A stretch of DNA of 64,000 bases, taken from Fibrobacterota bacterium (GTDB taxonomy: Bacteria > Fibrobacterota > Fibrobacteria > UBA11236). Shown in pieces: positions 55,503 to 64,000 of this stretch (within the stretch, counting starts at the first letter, position 1; each line of letters starts with the position of its first letter). Position numbers and translations under genes: made by a program. The notes beneath the pieces were generated by a model. It was given only the letters and a program-made list of their open reading frames with translations. It did not search any database and had not been told where the DNA came from. The stretch is from assembly GCA_019509785.1 (NCBI GenBank), contig JAEKLQ010000040.1, positions 1-64,000 of the forward strand. Reading direction: 5' to 3'.

Positions 55503-57113
55503 TTGTCCGCCATGCCGCCCATGCTGCGCAGCGCGCTATCGCTTCTGGTATTGGCTAGTACGCTTTCCGCCCAGCCGGCGTCGGTCAAGGTATGGGTAAA
55601 CCTCGCCGACAAGGGCCCGGACTTCCGCGCGCCCGCTGCCGCGGCCTCGGCGGCATCCCGGCGCGCTTACGAAAACCGGCCCGTATACGCGCCCTATCTG
55701 GATTCCCTGGCACGCTCCGGTTTCGCCCTCGCGGCCGCCCTCAAATGGCAGAACCGCGTCTCTGGGAAAATCGAGGCATCCCGCCTGCCCGCCTTGCGAG
55801 CCCTCTCCTTCGTCACCGCGGTGGAACCTCTGCTCCGCCGCAAACGCCGCGCCGCCGTCCCGCCGCCGTCGCCCCTGCCCAATTGGCCCTTGGCCAAACG
55901 GGCCGCCGCCATCGATTACGGGGCCGAGACCGCCTTGTTCGATTCCTTGGGCATCGCGCGCCTCCATCGCTGGATGGACGCCAATGAAATGCGGCCGGGA
56001 GCGGGCATGCGGGTGGCCGTCATCGACGCGGACTTCCATCTGGGCAGCGCCATTTATACCGATCTCAAGACCCGCATCCGGGATCAATGGGATTTCGCGG
56101 GACATCGCCCGCAAGCGGTGGACGATAGCCTGGAAGACAGCCACGGGGCCGAATGCCTTTCCCTGATCGGGGGTAACGCGCCGGGTACCTTGGTCGGGGC
56201 CGCGCCAGCGGCCGAGTTCATGCTCTACCGTGCGGAGATCAACGACAGCGAGCTCTATGCCGAGGAAGATTACGTGGCCGCCGCGATCGAACGCGCCGTC
56301 GATTCCGGCGCCCAGGTAATCAGCATCAGCCTGGGCTACCGCTGGGATTTCGACCTGGGCGAACCGGACATCCCTTACTCCCAACTGGACGGGCGGACCC
56401 GGCCCGCCTCCCTGGCGGCCCTGGGGGCGGCCCGCCGCAACGTGGTCGTGTCGGTCGCCATGGGCAACGAAGCGGAATCCCATCCCGAGGGCCCAAATCT
56501 GGGGACGCCCGCCGACGCCGACAGCATCCTTTCCCTCGGCATCGTGAACTCGGATCGCGCCCGCTGCGGTTATTCCTCCATCGGTCCCTCCGCCGACGGC
56601 CGCATCAAGCCGGAGATCGTCTCCATGGGCCTCATCGGCGGTTGCGCCGTGGCGGTCGCTTATCCGGATACGGCCCCGCCCCATGCGGTCGCCTATTCCG
56701 GTACCAGCTTCGCCACGCCGGTGGCCGCGGCCGCGGCGGCCTTGCTGCGGCAAGCCCGGCCGGAGGCTTCCGCCGAGCAAATACGCCAAGCCCTCCTGCG
56801 CACGGCCGATCACGCGGATCATCCCGATAACCAGACGGGCTATGGCGTAATGGACGTGGCCGCCGCGGCCATAAGCCTGGGCGTCCCTTTGAAGATCGAA
56901 TTAATCGAAAAGGGGCACGCCCGACTCTTCCATCCCGGCGGCGAGGGCCCGATCTTCGTGGCCTGGGATCCGCATCGGGCGCAGCCTCCCCTGGAATTGA
57001 CCGATCTCTCGGGCCGCCGCGTTCCGATTTCGGTCAACCTGTCCGGTTCGGTGTTGGCCCTGAAGCCCGCCCGCAACCTGCCTACCGGGGTCTACATGGC
57101 CCGCATTCCTTGA
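55503..57113 (+). CDS. Secreted subtilisin-like (S8) serine protease
   Basis: A 536-residue protein with signal peptide (ALSLLVLASTLSAQ), an inhibitor-like pro-region (about 25-115) and a subtilase domain. The catalytic triad is Asp175 in AVIDADF, His214 in DSHGAECLS and Ser402 in YSGTSFATPV. The C-terminus (LELTDLSGRRVPISVNL, then LPTGVYMARIP) resembles the small sorting-type domain of type IX-like secretion seen in Bacteroidota and Fibrobacterota, but the match is by eye. The TTG at 55503 lies after GAGGGGAG; the ATG at 55512 is an alternative. Divergent from trpE. Confidence 0.88.
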   Translation: MSAMPPMLRSALSLLVLASTLSAQPASVKVWVNLADKGPDFRAPAAAASAASRRAYENRPVYAPYLDSLARSGFALAAALKWQNRVSGKIEASRLPALRALSFVTAVEPLLRRKRRAAVPPPSPLPNWPLAKRAAAIDYGAETALFDSLGIARLHRWMDANEMRPGAGMRVAVIDADFHLGSAIYTDLKTRIRDQWDFAGHRPQAVDDSLEDSHGAECLSLIGGNAPGTLVGAAPAAEFMLYRAEINDSELYAEEDYVAAAIERAVDSGAQVISISLGYRWDFDLGEPDIPYSQLDGRTRPASLAALGAARRNVVVSVAMGNEAESHPEGPNLGTPADADSILSLGIVNSDRARCGYSSIGPSADGRIKPEIVSMGLIGGCAVAVAYPDTAPPHAVAYSGTSFATPVAAAAAALLRQARPEASAEQIRQALLRTADHADHPDNQTGYGVMDVAAAAISLGVPLKIELIEKGHARLFHPGGEGPIFVAWDPHRAQPPLELTDLSGRRVPISVNLSGSVLALKPARNLPTGVYMARIP

Positions 57114-57241
57114 TCCGGCCAGCGTTCTTCAACGCATCCCTATATTCAAAAAGGCAGTCCTGCCTCTTCGTTCTTACCCGGAAACGGATACTCCTGGATA
57201 GCGCACGCGAAAAAAAAGAGCACGCCTTAGATTGGAAACGG

Positions 57242-57270
57242 GATTTTCCGGACCCCGATTTTCCGGACCC
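57242..57270. repeat. Tandem GATTTTCCGGACCC repeat
   Basis: GATTTTCCGGACCC occurs twice, at 57242-57255 and 57257-57270, a 15-nt period. It lies 30 nt before the glycosidase start. An AGGCAG/CTGCCT hairpin lies about 90 nt before it, in the same 190-nt gap (57114-57300). It may be an operator or a small expansion. Confidence 0.5.
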
Positions 57271-57300
57271 AACGTGTAGTCAGAGCGGAGAGGAGGCGTC

Positions 57301-59220
57301 GTGGATATTCGCATCGCAGCGGGAATCGTGCTCGCCTTCGGATTGTCGGCCAATGCCCAGACCATCAGCGTGCATGGCAAGGTGACGGATGCCGCCGGTA
57401 AGCCGCTCGCGAACGCGGTCGTGGAACTGACGCACGCGAAGCTGAAGGATACCACCGGAATCGACGGCGCCTATGCCTTGGGGGCGGGCATCATCGCGGT
57501 GCGGCCTATCGGAAACCCGTTCGCCGATGGATCGGTAAATCCCTCGGCCGCGGACATGCGGCTGGACCAGGGAGCTTTGATGCTCGCGGTGGCTGAAGAC
57601 GCGCCTATCCGGATCGGGGTCTTCGACCTCCGGGGGAATCTCCTGGAAAGGACGGTTCTGGATCGGGCCAAGGCGGGAAGTTATCGCTTAAACCTGGCCG
57701 GACGTTTTCCGGCGGATAACCTGCTGATCGTAAAGGCTTCCATCGGAGGACGGGCCAAGGCCTTCGCCTATTTCCCGCTGGGCCGTTCCGCCGGCGCGGA
57801 CGCGGATCTGGAGTACCTCGGCCCTTCGAGCGCGGTCCTGGCGAAGGAGGCCGCCTTCGTGGATACCCTCAAGGCCACGGCCGCCGGGTACCAGGCGAAA
57901 TCGTTCGCACTCAACTCCTATGCGGTGACCCAGGATATCCTGCTGGAGGCCAACGCCTCTTGTACCGCGCCTACGCCGCCGACGGCCAAGGACGCGGTCA
58001 CCCTCGACATGGCGGCGACCGAGGGCCCGCCCACCTATTCCGCTTCCGGTTTCATCTACGGCATCGCCGCGGACGGCCTGCAGCCGCCGGACTCCCTTTT
58101 AAGCGCCATCAAAGTGAAGACGTTCCGCGCCGGGCGGGGAACCTCGGGAGGCTGCGGAGAGGTGAATTGGAAAATCCATTGGGCCGTGATGAAGGCCTAC
58201 TACGCCAAGGCGAAGGCGATGGGCGGGACCATGCTCATGTTGATGAGCGATGATTACCAGTATTCTTGCTCCCTTCCCGGCGATGGCGGGGATTGGACGA
58301 CCTTCGACGCCTTTCTGGATCAACTCATCGACAGCGTGAAGGCCAACGGCATGACCGGTCCCGACGTGCGCTGGGAGCTCTGGAACGAGTCCGATTACGC
58401 TCCCACCTTCTGGAGCGGTACGCAGGCGCAGTGGTTGGATACCTGGAAACACGAATACCAGCATGTCCGCGCCGCGCTTCCGTCCGCCGTCATCGAGGGG
58501 CCGAGCTTCGCGACGGGCTCGGCCGGATCCTCCATGAGCGCCTTCCTCGATTACGCCAAGACCAACAATGTCGTCCCGGATATCCTCAACTGGCACGAAG
58601 CCGGCGGAGGCAGCGATCCGCAGGCCGACCTGGCCACGGCCACCCGTGGGCTTTCGACCCGCGGGATCACGGGCGTGAAGGGCTTCGACATCAACGAATA
58701 CGGGAGCAAAGCCGAGCAGAACCCGGGGCACTCCGCCTGGTTCCTGGCGCGCTTCGATCGGGCGGGACTGCAAGGCCTACGTTCCAACTGGGCCGGGGGA
58801 GCGACTTTCTTCTCGAACATGGGCGACCTGGTGACCACCAACTGGCAGCCCAATAGCCAGTACTGGATCTATAAGCGCTACGCGGACCAGACCGGTCTGC
58901 GCATCAATACCACAGCCGGTACCCAGGTAGATGCGGTGGGCTATGCGGATATGGCCGCGGCCAAGTCCATCATCGTGGTGGGCAACCGGGGGGGATCGAC
59001 CGGATCGGTCAACGTCGTCATCAAGAACGTCCCGTCCTGGTTGCAAAGCGGCGGGACGACAAAGGTGCTGGTGGAAAAGATGCTTACGGGCACGGGAGCG
59101 TCGAGCGGACCCACCGTCGTCTCGAACGCATCCGTGGCCGTGACTTGCAATACGGTCATCGTGACCCTCGATTGGGCCACGGCGACCGATGGTTACGCGC
59201 TCACCTTGAGCCCGAACTGA
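57301..59220 (+). CDS. Secreted clan GH-A glycoside hydrolase with N-terminal beta domains
   Basis: A 639-residue secreted protein. Signal peptide (to about 20), a carboxypeptidase-regulatory-like domain (VHGKVTDAAGKPLANAVVEL, 22-60), a FlgD-like beta segment (IRIGVFDLRGNLLERTVLD), then a TIM-barrel hydrolase (about 230-530). The acid/base Glu363 lies in WELWNESD and the nucleophile Glu466 in GFDINEYGS, about 100 residues apart as in clan A (GH39-like). A small beta domain ends the protein. The substrate is unknown; a plant or microbial polysaccharide is likely. The start is a GTG after GGAGAGGAGG. Confidence 0.82.
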   Translation: MDIRIAAGIVLAFGLSANAQTISVHGKVTDAAGKPLANAVVELTHAKLKDTTGIDGAYALGAGIIAVRPIGNPFADGSVNPSAADMRLDQGALMLAVAEDAPIRIGVFDLRGNLLERTVLDRAKAGSYRLNLAGRFPADNLLIVKASIGGRAKAFAYFPLGRSAGADADLEYLGPSSAVLAKEAAFVDTLKATAAGYQAKSFALNSYAVTQDILLEANASCTAPTPPTAKDAVTLDMAATEGPPTYSASGFIYGIAADGLQPPDSLLSAIKVKTFRAGRGTSGGCGEVNWKIHWAVMKAYYAKAKAMGGTMLMLMSDDYQYSCSLPGDGGDWTTFDAFLDQLIDSVKANGMTGPDVRWELWNESDYAPTFWSGTQAQWLDTWKHEYQHVRAALPSAVIEGPSFATGSAGSSMSAFLDYAKTNNVVPDILNWHEAGGGSDPQADLATATRGLSTRGITGVKGFDINEYGSKAEQNPGHSAWFLARFDRAGLQGLRSNWAGGATFFSNMGDLVTTNWQPNSQYWIYKRYADQTGLRINTTAGTQVDAVGYADMAAAKSIIVVGNRGGSTGSVNVVIKNVPSWLQSGGTTKVLVEKMLTGTGASSGPTVVSNASVAVTCNTVIVTLDWATATDGYALTLSPN

Positions 59221-59232
59221 TCCTACGCCGGC

Positions 59233-60783
59233 TCAGATAGGCCAGTTGTTACGGGCCAAGTACAAGACCTGGTTGGTGGGATTGTTCAGGGAGGCGCATG
59301 GCTTGAGGACGACATTGGCCGGAGTGCCGCTGCCGTTGAGATCGAGGCATTGCCCGTTGGCTACGTTCTTCAATTGGAATACCGACTGGCCCGTGGCGGC
59401 GCCGATGAAGGTCCACTTGTATTCGTTCCCGGTCCCGCAGGCATTGACCCGCACGTTGGAGGTCGAACCGTCGCGGTAGGCGCATTCCGTGCCCCCGTCC
59501 GGGTTCCCGTTCCGCAGCCGGAAGACGCCCGACCCGACGGCTTCCATCCACCAGTGGGTCGCAGCCTGATCGCCGGGGGCATAGGCGGCTTGCAATTGGG
59601 GGTTCGTCCCCGAAGGGCGGTTCAGGATGGCGGCGTCTCCTCCTCGCGAAAAGAAAACGTTGTTGTAGGTGTACAGCCCGAAGGTCTGGCCGAACACCAA
59701 GGTGGAACCGATGGTTTGCCCGGAGCCCCCGGTGCCGACGCCCTTACTGCGCACGATGAAGCCTTTCGTGGTTCCGTTCAAGGGGATGAGATCGGCGAGG
59801 TAACGGGCGCCCGAATTCGTGGTGGGGGTATAGCCGCCCACGCCCGAGCTAACCCAGGAAGGGCTGACGTTATAGGCCGCGGTGCCGTACCCGGTGGTCG
59901 CCGCCGCGGTGATTTCCTTGATCATGGGGTAGGTGAAGCAACGGCCGCCCCACTGGGAAGGGCAGGACTCGACCCCGATCGCGTACGATTTAAGAGGTTC
60001 GTTCTGGGCCGGGTTGCTTCTGGCCCGCGCGCTGGCCTTCCAGGCCCTTTCCCCCGCGCTGTCTACCGCTCGCGATTCCACCAGGTATCCATCGGTGGCG
60101 GCGGTGATGCTATTACCCACATTGTAGTTGAGGATATCCGCGCCTCCGCCTATCAGGAAATAGTCGGAAGGAAACCAGTTTTCCGGAGTCTCGACGGAGT
60201 AATTGGCGGGAGGATTGACGGATGCCGTCACGTTGTCGGTGCCAATCGTGGTCACAGGCGTGAAGGTATTTCCGTTTGCGTCGACAAGCTGCATTTCGAC
60301 GATATAGGCTTGTAATTGATGGGTCGCGCCGGAAGCCCGGACGACCCAGGTCGATTTGTCATCGGTCCCGAGGCGCGCTGGCGTATGGCCCGCCGGGCCC
60401 GTGCAACCGAAGGAGTTGGCGGTCGTGAAGAAGTTCGGGCTTGGGAAGGACGCTTGCAGCATGGCGCCGGGGGTGTTTTCACCCATGATGTCGCCGCCGC
60501 CCCCGATGCGCACCCAGCCCTCATCGGCGGTGCAATAAGCGCAATTGGTGGTAGCCGAGCCGGTGAAACCGCAGTACTTCACCCGGATGTGGATTTTCGC
60601 GCTCCCATCGATGAGGTCCGTGTTTGTAATGGAAGCCGCGGTGGCGAGGCTGTTCTTGTTATCGGCCGAAGCGCCGGTTTGGTCGGTGACCTGGCAGCCG
60701 GACAGCAGGCCGCCGGCCAACAAGGAGCCGAAAAGGGCGATGCGGCTGGCGCGTCTCCCGGAAAAAATCGAAGCGTGCAACAT
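59233..60783 (-). CDS. Lectin-like lipoprotein with duplicated module and ricin-type end
   Basis: A 516-residue lipoprotein (LLSGC; AGGGAGA before the ATG at 60783). Two similar modules of about 85 residues are visible: one around VRIGGGGDIM to LQAYIVEMQ and one around FLIGGGADIL to LKSYAIGVE. A possible third starts near SSGVGGYTPTT. The last 120 residues look like half of a ricin-type beta-trefoil (GSGVFRLRNGN, YKWTFIG, VANGQCLDLNG), with cysteines in pairs. It is probably a cell-surface or secreted carbohydrate-binding protein. It is convergent with the glycosidase gene, only 12 nt away. Confidence 0.72.
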   Translation of the reverse strand: MLHASIFSGRRASRIALFGSLLAGGLLSGCQVTDQTGASADNKNSLATAASITNTDLIDGSAKIHIRVKYCGFTGSATTNCAYCTADEGWVRIGGGGDIMGENTPGAMLQASFPSPNFFTTANSFGCTGPAGHTPARLGTDDKSTWVVRASGATHQLQAYIVEMQLVDANGNTFTPVTTIGTDNVTASVNPPANYSVETPENWFPSDYFLIGGGADILNYNVGNSITAATDGYLVESRAVDSAGERAWKASARARSNPAQNEPLKSYAIGVESCPSQWGGRCFTYPMIKEITAAATTGYGTAAYNVSPSWVSSGVGGYTPTTNSGARYLADLIPLNGTTKGFIVRSKGVGTGGSGQTIGSTLVFGQTFGLYTYNNVFFSRGGDAAILNRPSGTNPQLQAAYAPGDQAATHWWMEAVGSGVFRLRNGNPDGGTECAYRDGSTSNVRVNACGTGNEYKWTFIGAATGQSVFQLKNVANGQCLDLNGSGTPANVVLKPCASLNNPTNQVLYLARNNWPI

Positions 60784-61116
60784 TGGCGTGTCTCCCTGGG
60801 AAGTTCTGGGCCGGCGTTGCGGAATGCAGCCGCCGCGGCAATCCGCCTTGAATAGCGGGGCGCCGTGCATAGGATGCGGGACGCCCCGGATTTGTTCCAG
60901 GACGGGAAATTCATACTAATCTCCCGTTCCTCCATTTCCAGACCCTCGCGTAGGATTGGCTGATAACCCGGGAGTTCCCCGCCGAATTCATAACCTGCAA
61001 GGTACGTACCATTTGTGTTACCTTTCGCCGGACTTCGATCCCCACCGCCGGGCTTACTTGTTGCCGCCCGCGAACGTCGAATACCCATCCCCCCGAACCT
61101 GAACCGCGGAGAAACC
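60784..61116. other. Divergent intergenic region with hairpins
   Basis: No gene is seen in these 333 nt. GGGGCG (60857-60862) can pair with CGCCCC (60882-60887), and ACGGGA (60902-60907) with TCCCGT (60921-60926). The second stem encloses the AT-rich AATTCATACTAATC. It should contain the promoters of both divergent genes, but no standard pair of boxes was clear. Confidence 0.4.
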
Positions 61117-61896
61117 ATGGCGCGCGCTACCGAAATCCATTCCCACGAAGTCTTCAAGCTGGGCAAGGCCGACGCGAAGCGGGATGATCGCAACCTCCTG
61201 TTCGCGACCCTGCTACGCGCGCCCGCCAAGCTTCCGGACGAATACGACTTCGATCTCCGGCATACCGGCATCCCCATGCCCATGTTCGCGAACGACAAGT
61301 ACGGCTGCTGCGTGATCGCGGGGCGGGCGCATCAGACCTTGCGCTTCGAATTGCTCGAAGCCAAGAGCAAGCTGGCCATCACCGATAAGCAGGTGCTGGC
61401 CGAATATCTCAAGGAAAGCGGCGGGAAGGATTCGGGTTTGGTGGTGCTGGATTCGCTGAAAGCCTGGCGCAGCCATGGCTGGAAGGCGGCCGGTAGCACC
61501 TATAAGATCCAGGCCTTTTCCGAAGTCGCGCCCAAGCAGCACAACCTCGTGAAGCAGGCCGTCTACATGGACGTAGGCGTGGGGTTGGGCCTGAGCCTCC
61601 CCGTATCCGCCCAGGCCCAGATGCAGTCGGGCAAACCCTGGGATGTCGTTGGCGGCAAGAACGGCGCGCGCGGATCCTGGGGCGGCCACTACGTATTCGT
61701 GCCCGGTTACACCAAGAAGGGCCCGGTCTGCGTAACCTGGGGCGCCAAGCGGCAAATGACCTGGGCCTTCTTCGACAAGTATTGCGACGAAGCCTATGCC
61801 ATCATCGATGCCGTGGATACGGCCAAGAAGAAAGCGGCTCTGGATACGGCCAAGTTGAAGGCCTTCCTCGCGGGGCTGAAGAAAAAGAAGAAGTAG
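61117..61896 (+). CDS. Papain-like (C39-type fold) hypothetical protein
   Basis: A 259-residue protein with no signal peptide. The motifs MFANDKYGCCVIAGRAHQTL (Cys), GGHYVFVPGYTKKG (His) and CVTWGAKRQMTWAFFDKYCDEAYAI give the order of a papain-like cysteine peptidase or its inactive relatives. Similar proteins occur in phages and scattered bacteria, without known function. The tail is Lys-rich. GGAG precedes the ATG at 61117. It stands alone. Confidence 0.62.
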   Translation: MARATEIHSHEVFKLGKADAKRDDRNLLFATLLRAPAKLPDEYDFDLRHTGIPMPMFANDKYGCCVIAGRAHQTLRFELLEAKSKLAITDKQVLAEYLKESGGKDSGLVVLDSLKAWRSHGWKAAGSTYKIQAFSEVAPKQHNLVKQAVYMDVGVGLGLSLPVSAQAQMQSGKPWDVVGGKNGARGSWGGHYVFVPGYTKKGPVCVTWGAKRQMTWAFFDKYCDEAYAIIDAVDTAKKKAALDTAKLKAFLAGLKKKKK

Positions 61897-61960
61897 GCGT
61901 TTCGAAGCCGAACCAGGCCGAAGCAACCGGCCATAGGTAACTCAGGTGTTACGGGAGGCG

Positions 61961-62635
61961 CTACGGAGGGCCGCCGCGGCCCCGATCCTTCTCTCCCGAT
62001 TCCCACGGCAGCCGCGCCGCCGAAGACGGTACCTGGGCGAAGAAGACTTCCAGGGAATCGCCCCGGCCGGGGCCGGTAAAACGCAGGGCGGCCCGATCCG
62101 AAAGCTGATCCGTACCGCTGCGCCAGGAAAGCCCCAGGCTCCCGATGGCCTTACGGGTAAGCCCGTGACGTAAGGTGAAAGATACCGGTATCCCGCGCGC
62201 GCCTTCGGGTTGGCGGTAGGCGATCGATCCCCGGAAGGGGGCGGCGGGCCAAAAATCGACGTCGCGCCGGAAGAAGGTGAACCACAGGGCGGCCACGCGG
62301 GGGGCGCTGTCCGGGAAGGGATACCGCATGGTGGCGACGATGCCCAGGCTATCCCACACCGCCATGCCCCCGGCCCTATCGATCCTGCGCGACGGCGGCC
62401 CCAGCCGCCGCGTCCATTCGGAAAGCGGTCCTCCCAGGCGCGCGCCTTCGCCGTTGACGATGAGGCTGTCGCCGAGCATGCGGATTTCCAGGGCCTTCGG
62501 GGCCGGCGCGGCCGCGCCGGCAGGGGAACCTGCGGAAGCGCCTGCGGATGGAAAAGCCAGCGCGATCAAACCGATCAAACCCGTCAAGCCGGCCGCCAAG
62601 GACCGGGACGCGCGCGAGCCCATGCTTAACGCCAT
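61961..62635 (-). CDS. Secreted protein of unknown function, paralogue of upstream gene
   Basis: A 224-residue protein with a signal or membrane segment (GLTGLIGLIALAFPSAGASA). The middle has LGGPLSEWTRRLGPPSRR, then GMAVWDSLGIVATM, which matches the upstream protein's WLAVLGTPDRKRDN and VYAWDSVGLELSAI. They resemble proteins called DUF7738 by some databases, but this was not checked. The start at 62635 overlaps the previous stop by 10 nt; an ATG at 62623 is an alternative. Confidence 0.6.
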   Translation of the reverse strand: MALSMGSRASRSLAAGLTGLIGLIALAFPSAGASAGSPAGAAAPAPKALEIRMLGDSLIVNGEGARLGGPLSEWTRRLGPPSRRIDRAGGMAVWDSLGIVATMRYPFPDSAPRVAALWFTFFRRDVDFWPAAPFRGSIAYRQPEGARGIPVSFTLRHGLTRKAIGSLGLSWRSGTDQLSDRAALRFTGPGRGDSLEVFFAQVPSSAARLPWESGEKDRGRGGPP

Positions 62636-63297
62636 TCCGGGTACCCGGAAGCGGAGATTTCCATCTCCTCGAAGTAGAACGCGCAAGGGTCGCCTTTGCC
62701 CGCGCGCGGGAGCGGGATATGGCCGAAGTAGCGCACCCGCCCGGTGCGGGCCGAATCGGATTCGGAGCAGCGCAGGGGCGCCGTGAGCCAGACCTGGAAT
62801 CCATCCGGGGCCGGCAGGGCCATGTCCCCGAAAGCGAGATCGCGCCCGGGGCGGTCGGCGAAAGTCCCCCGCGGGGCCACGGCCTTTTGAACCTCGCGAT
62901 AGCGGGGCATGGATCCCAGGGCCACGCCCATCAGCCCCACGGCGCATCGATCCAGCCTGATGCGGAGATTAGCGGCATAGGCCCTGCCGTCGGGCGTGCC
63001 GATGGCGGACAACTCCAGTCCGACGGAGTCCCAAGCGTAAACGGGACCCGTTCCGTTATCGCGCTTGCGGTCGGGCGTTCCCAGGACGGCCAGCCAGGTC
63101 TCGGCGCGATCGAAGAAGCGCAAGGGTTTCCCGCGGAAGCGGAGGATGTTTCCGTCGATTTCGAGATCCATGCGCCCGGGAGCCGCCGGGGAGGCCGCCG
63201 CGCGCGGGGCTTCCGCCGCGAAGGACGTTTTCGCCATGGACAAGCATAGGCAAGCGGCCATCGGCCCGAGCAGAGCGAACCGGCGGAGCGGGCGCAT
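62626..63297 (-). CDS. Secreted protein of unknown function, paralogue of downstream gene
   Basis: A 223-residue protein with a signal peptide (LGPMAACLCLSMAKTSFAAE). The mature part holds LEIDGNILRFRGKPLRFFDR, WLAVLGTPDRKRDN and YAWDSVGLELSAIGTPDGR, shared in outline with the next protein. Two cysteines lie in the second half. Function unknown. It overlaps the downstream paralogue and follows the edge gene by 1 nt, so the three form an operon. Confidence 0.62.
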   Translation of the reverse strand: MRPLRRFALLGPMAACLCLSMAKTSFAAEAPRAAASPAAPGRMDLEIDGNILRFRGKPLRFFDRAETWLAVLGTPDRKRDNGTGPVYAWDSVGLELSAIGTPDGRAYAANLRIRLDRCAVGLMGVALGSMPRYREVQKAVAPRGTFADRPGRDLAFGDMALPAPDGFQVWLTAPLRCSESDSARTGRVRYFGHIPLPRAGKGDPCAFYFEEMEISASGYPEWR

Positions 63298-63298
63298 A

Positions 63299-64000
63299 TC
63301 AGGCCGTTTCCAACTTCATCAGTACCATGATGCGATCCGCATTGGTATCGTCCTGGGCGTACATATCCTTCGCCGTCTTGAAGGCTTCGGCGTGCTCCTC
63401 CTTGGCTTGCCGCAGGAAGCGGGCCACCGAGTTGGCCCGGTTCAATTGCAGGATCACGGCGGGATGGGTGTCGCCGAAGGCTTTGATCTTCGCGAGGATG
63501 GGGGACGCCGCGGTGCTCGCGACCACGTCGATGTCGTTGGGGTGCACGAAGAATTGCTTCATCAAGGCGATCACGTCGTCGGGCGACTTGACGCCGTTCC
63601 ATGCGTCCCGCATGACGGCGCCTATCTGCTTCACGGCTTCGCGGGCGCATTGGGCGGCGATGGCGTGCAAGGGGTGGTCGTCGTGGTCCTTGGCCAGCAT
63701 GCTATGCGAGGGGGCCGTTTGGGTGGGATCGTTAACCACCGCCTTTTCGTATTGATCGACGCGCGTCACTTGCGCGCGCATCATGGAACCCAGCACCGCG
63801 CTCAGCTTGTCGAGCAAAGGCGCGGTGGTGCGGCAGAGGAGCTCCGTGAACTCCGGGTATTTGGCTTCCAGCTTCTTCACCCGCGCGAACAGGCTTTCCA
63901 AAGCCTTGCCGCCGTCATCCGTCAAGAGTTTGACGAGCTCGATCCCTACCACCGATTTCTTGCTGAACACCCCCGCCTCGCAAACGGTCTTCTCTTGCAG
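63299..64000 (-). CDS. Helical protein of unknown function, 5' end beyond the window
   Basis: Mostly helical, soluble, no signal peptide seen. A GTG at 63970 could start it, but the ten codons upstream (LQEKTVCEAG) stay open to the edge and look coding, and no ribosome site precedes the GTG. The true start is probably outside the window. Visible motifs: ELVKLLTDDGGKALESLFAR, HSMLAKDHDDHPLHAIAAQC and a C-terminal helix rich in Asp/Ala. No family was recognised. Confidence 0.55.
   Translation of the reverse strand: MQEKTVCEAGVFSKKSVVGIELVKLLTDDGGKALESLFARVKKLEAKYPEFTELLCRTTAPLLDKLSAVLGSMMRAQVTRVDQYEKAVVNDPTQTAPSHSMLAKDHDDHPLHAIAAQCAREAVKQIGAVMRDAWNGVKSPDDVIALMKQFFVHPNDIDVVASTAASPILAKIKAFGDTHPAVILQLNRANSVARFLRQAKEEHAEAFKTAKDMYAQDDTNADRIMVLMKLETA

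Noticed and set aside
59350-60315. 321-residue plus-strand frame opposite the lectin-like gene
   Set aside because: Gly/Arg/Val-rich shadow without start signals.

Overview
The window is high-GC, densely coded DNA from a diderm (Gram-negative) bacterium. It carries a complete Tol-Pal envelope locus, many lipobox proteins, an outer-membrane-barrel protease and secreted carbohydrate-active or lectin-like proteins. The fused glycyl-tRNA synthetase (alpha plus beta in one chain), the many unknown lipoproteins, and a secreted glycosidase and subtilase with small beta-rich add-on domains would fit Fibrobacterota or a relative. That placement is inference only; no rRNA or tRNA gene was recognised. 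Most of the window is housekeeping chromosome. No integrase, transposase, phage module or CRISPR array was seen.

Layout. 1-5255 (minus strand): recJ and holB (overlapping), a degenerate EnvC/LytM factor, and ftsX. 5256-6133: a non-coding island of about 880 nt with two nested inverted-repeat structures. 6134-9504: an unusual gene that reads like an inactivated primase-polymerase fused to an inactivated DnaB-like helicase, divergent from tsaD, then a small secreted protein. 9545-13120 (minus): a YwqK-like lipoprotein, a thioredoxin-fold lipoprotein, a broken alpha/beta hydrolase and a zinc-ribbon methyltransferase. 13205-23360 (plus): dihydroorotase-like gene, small membrane protein, HtrA protease, a repeat cluster, SGNH hydrolase, an ArsR-methyltransferase regulator just before metH, then two small secreted Ala/Pro-rich proteins, the second with a Cys-rich tail. 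A DUF692 (MbnB/TglH/ChrH-type) enzyme faces that Cys-rich gene convergently, suggesting a RiPP or metal-buffering pair.

24895-29896: a small barrel-like protein, manA, a STAS protein overlapping a DUF5610-like gene, and dnaA (without dnaN). 30118-35565 (plus): tolQ, tolR, a TolA/TonB-like protein, tolB, pal, cpoB and one lipoprotein, the trans-envelope machine used in outer-membrane constriction. 35620-47322 (mostly minus): SpoIIAA-like protein, glyQS fusion, a lipoprotein, a RIO kinase, a tightly coupled kelch, imelysin and di-haem (DUF1111) operon, and a Cys/Met-metabolism PLP enzyme. 47319-55424 (minus): a giant metalloprotease, propeller and barrel protein, a low-molecular-weight phosphatase, and trpEGDC. 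55503-64000: secreted subtilase, secreted clan-A glycosidase, lectin-like lipoprotein, a papain-like hypothetical, two tandem paralogues of unknown function, and a gene running off the right edge.

The strongest leads are the predicted dead primase-helicase fusion (6134-7990), the Cys-rich precursor and DUF692 pair with its Cys-less sister gene (22570-24601), the structured non-coding island (5256-6133), and the kelch, imelysin and di-haem operon (41727-45979). All functional calls come from reading motifs by eye; no database search was run.
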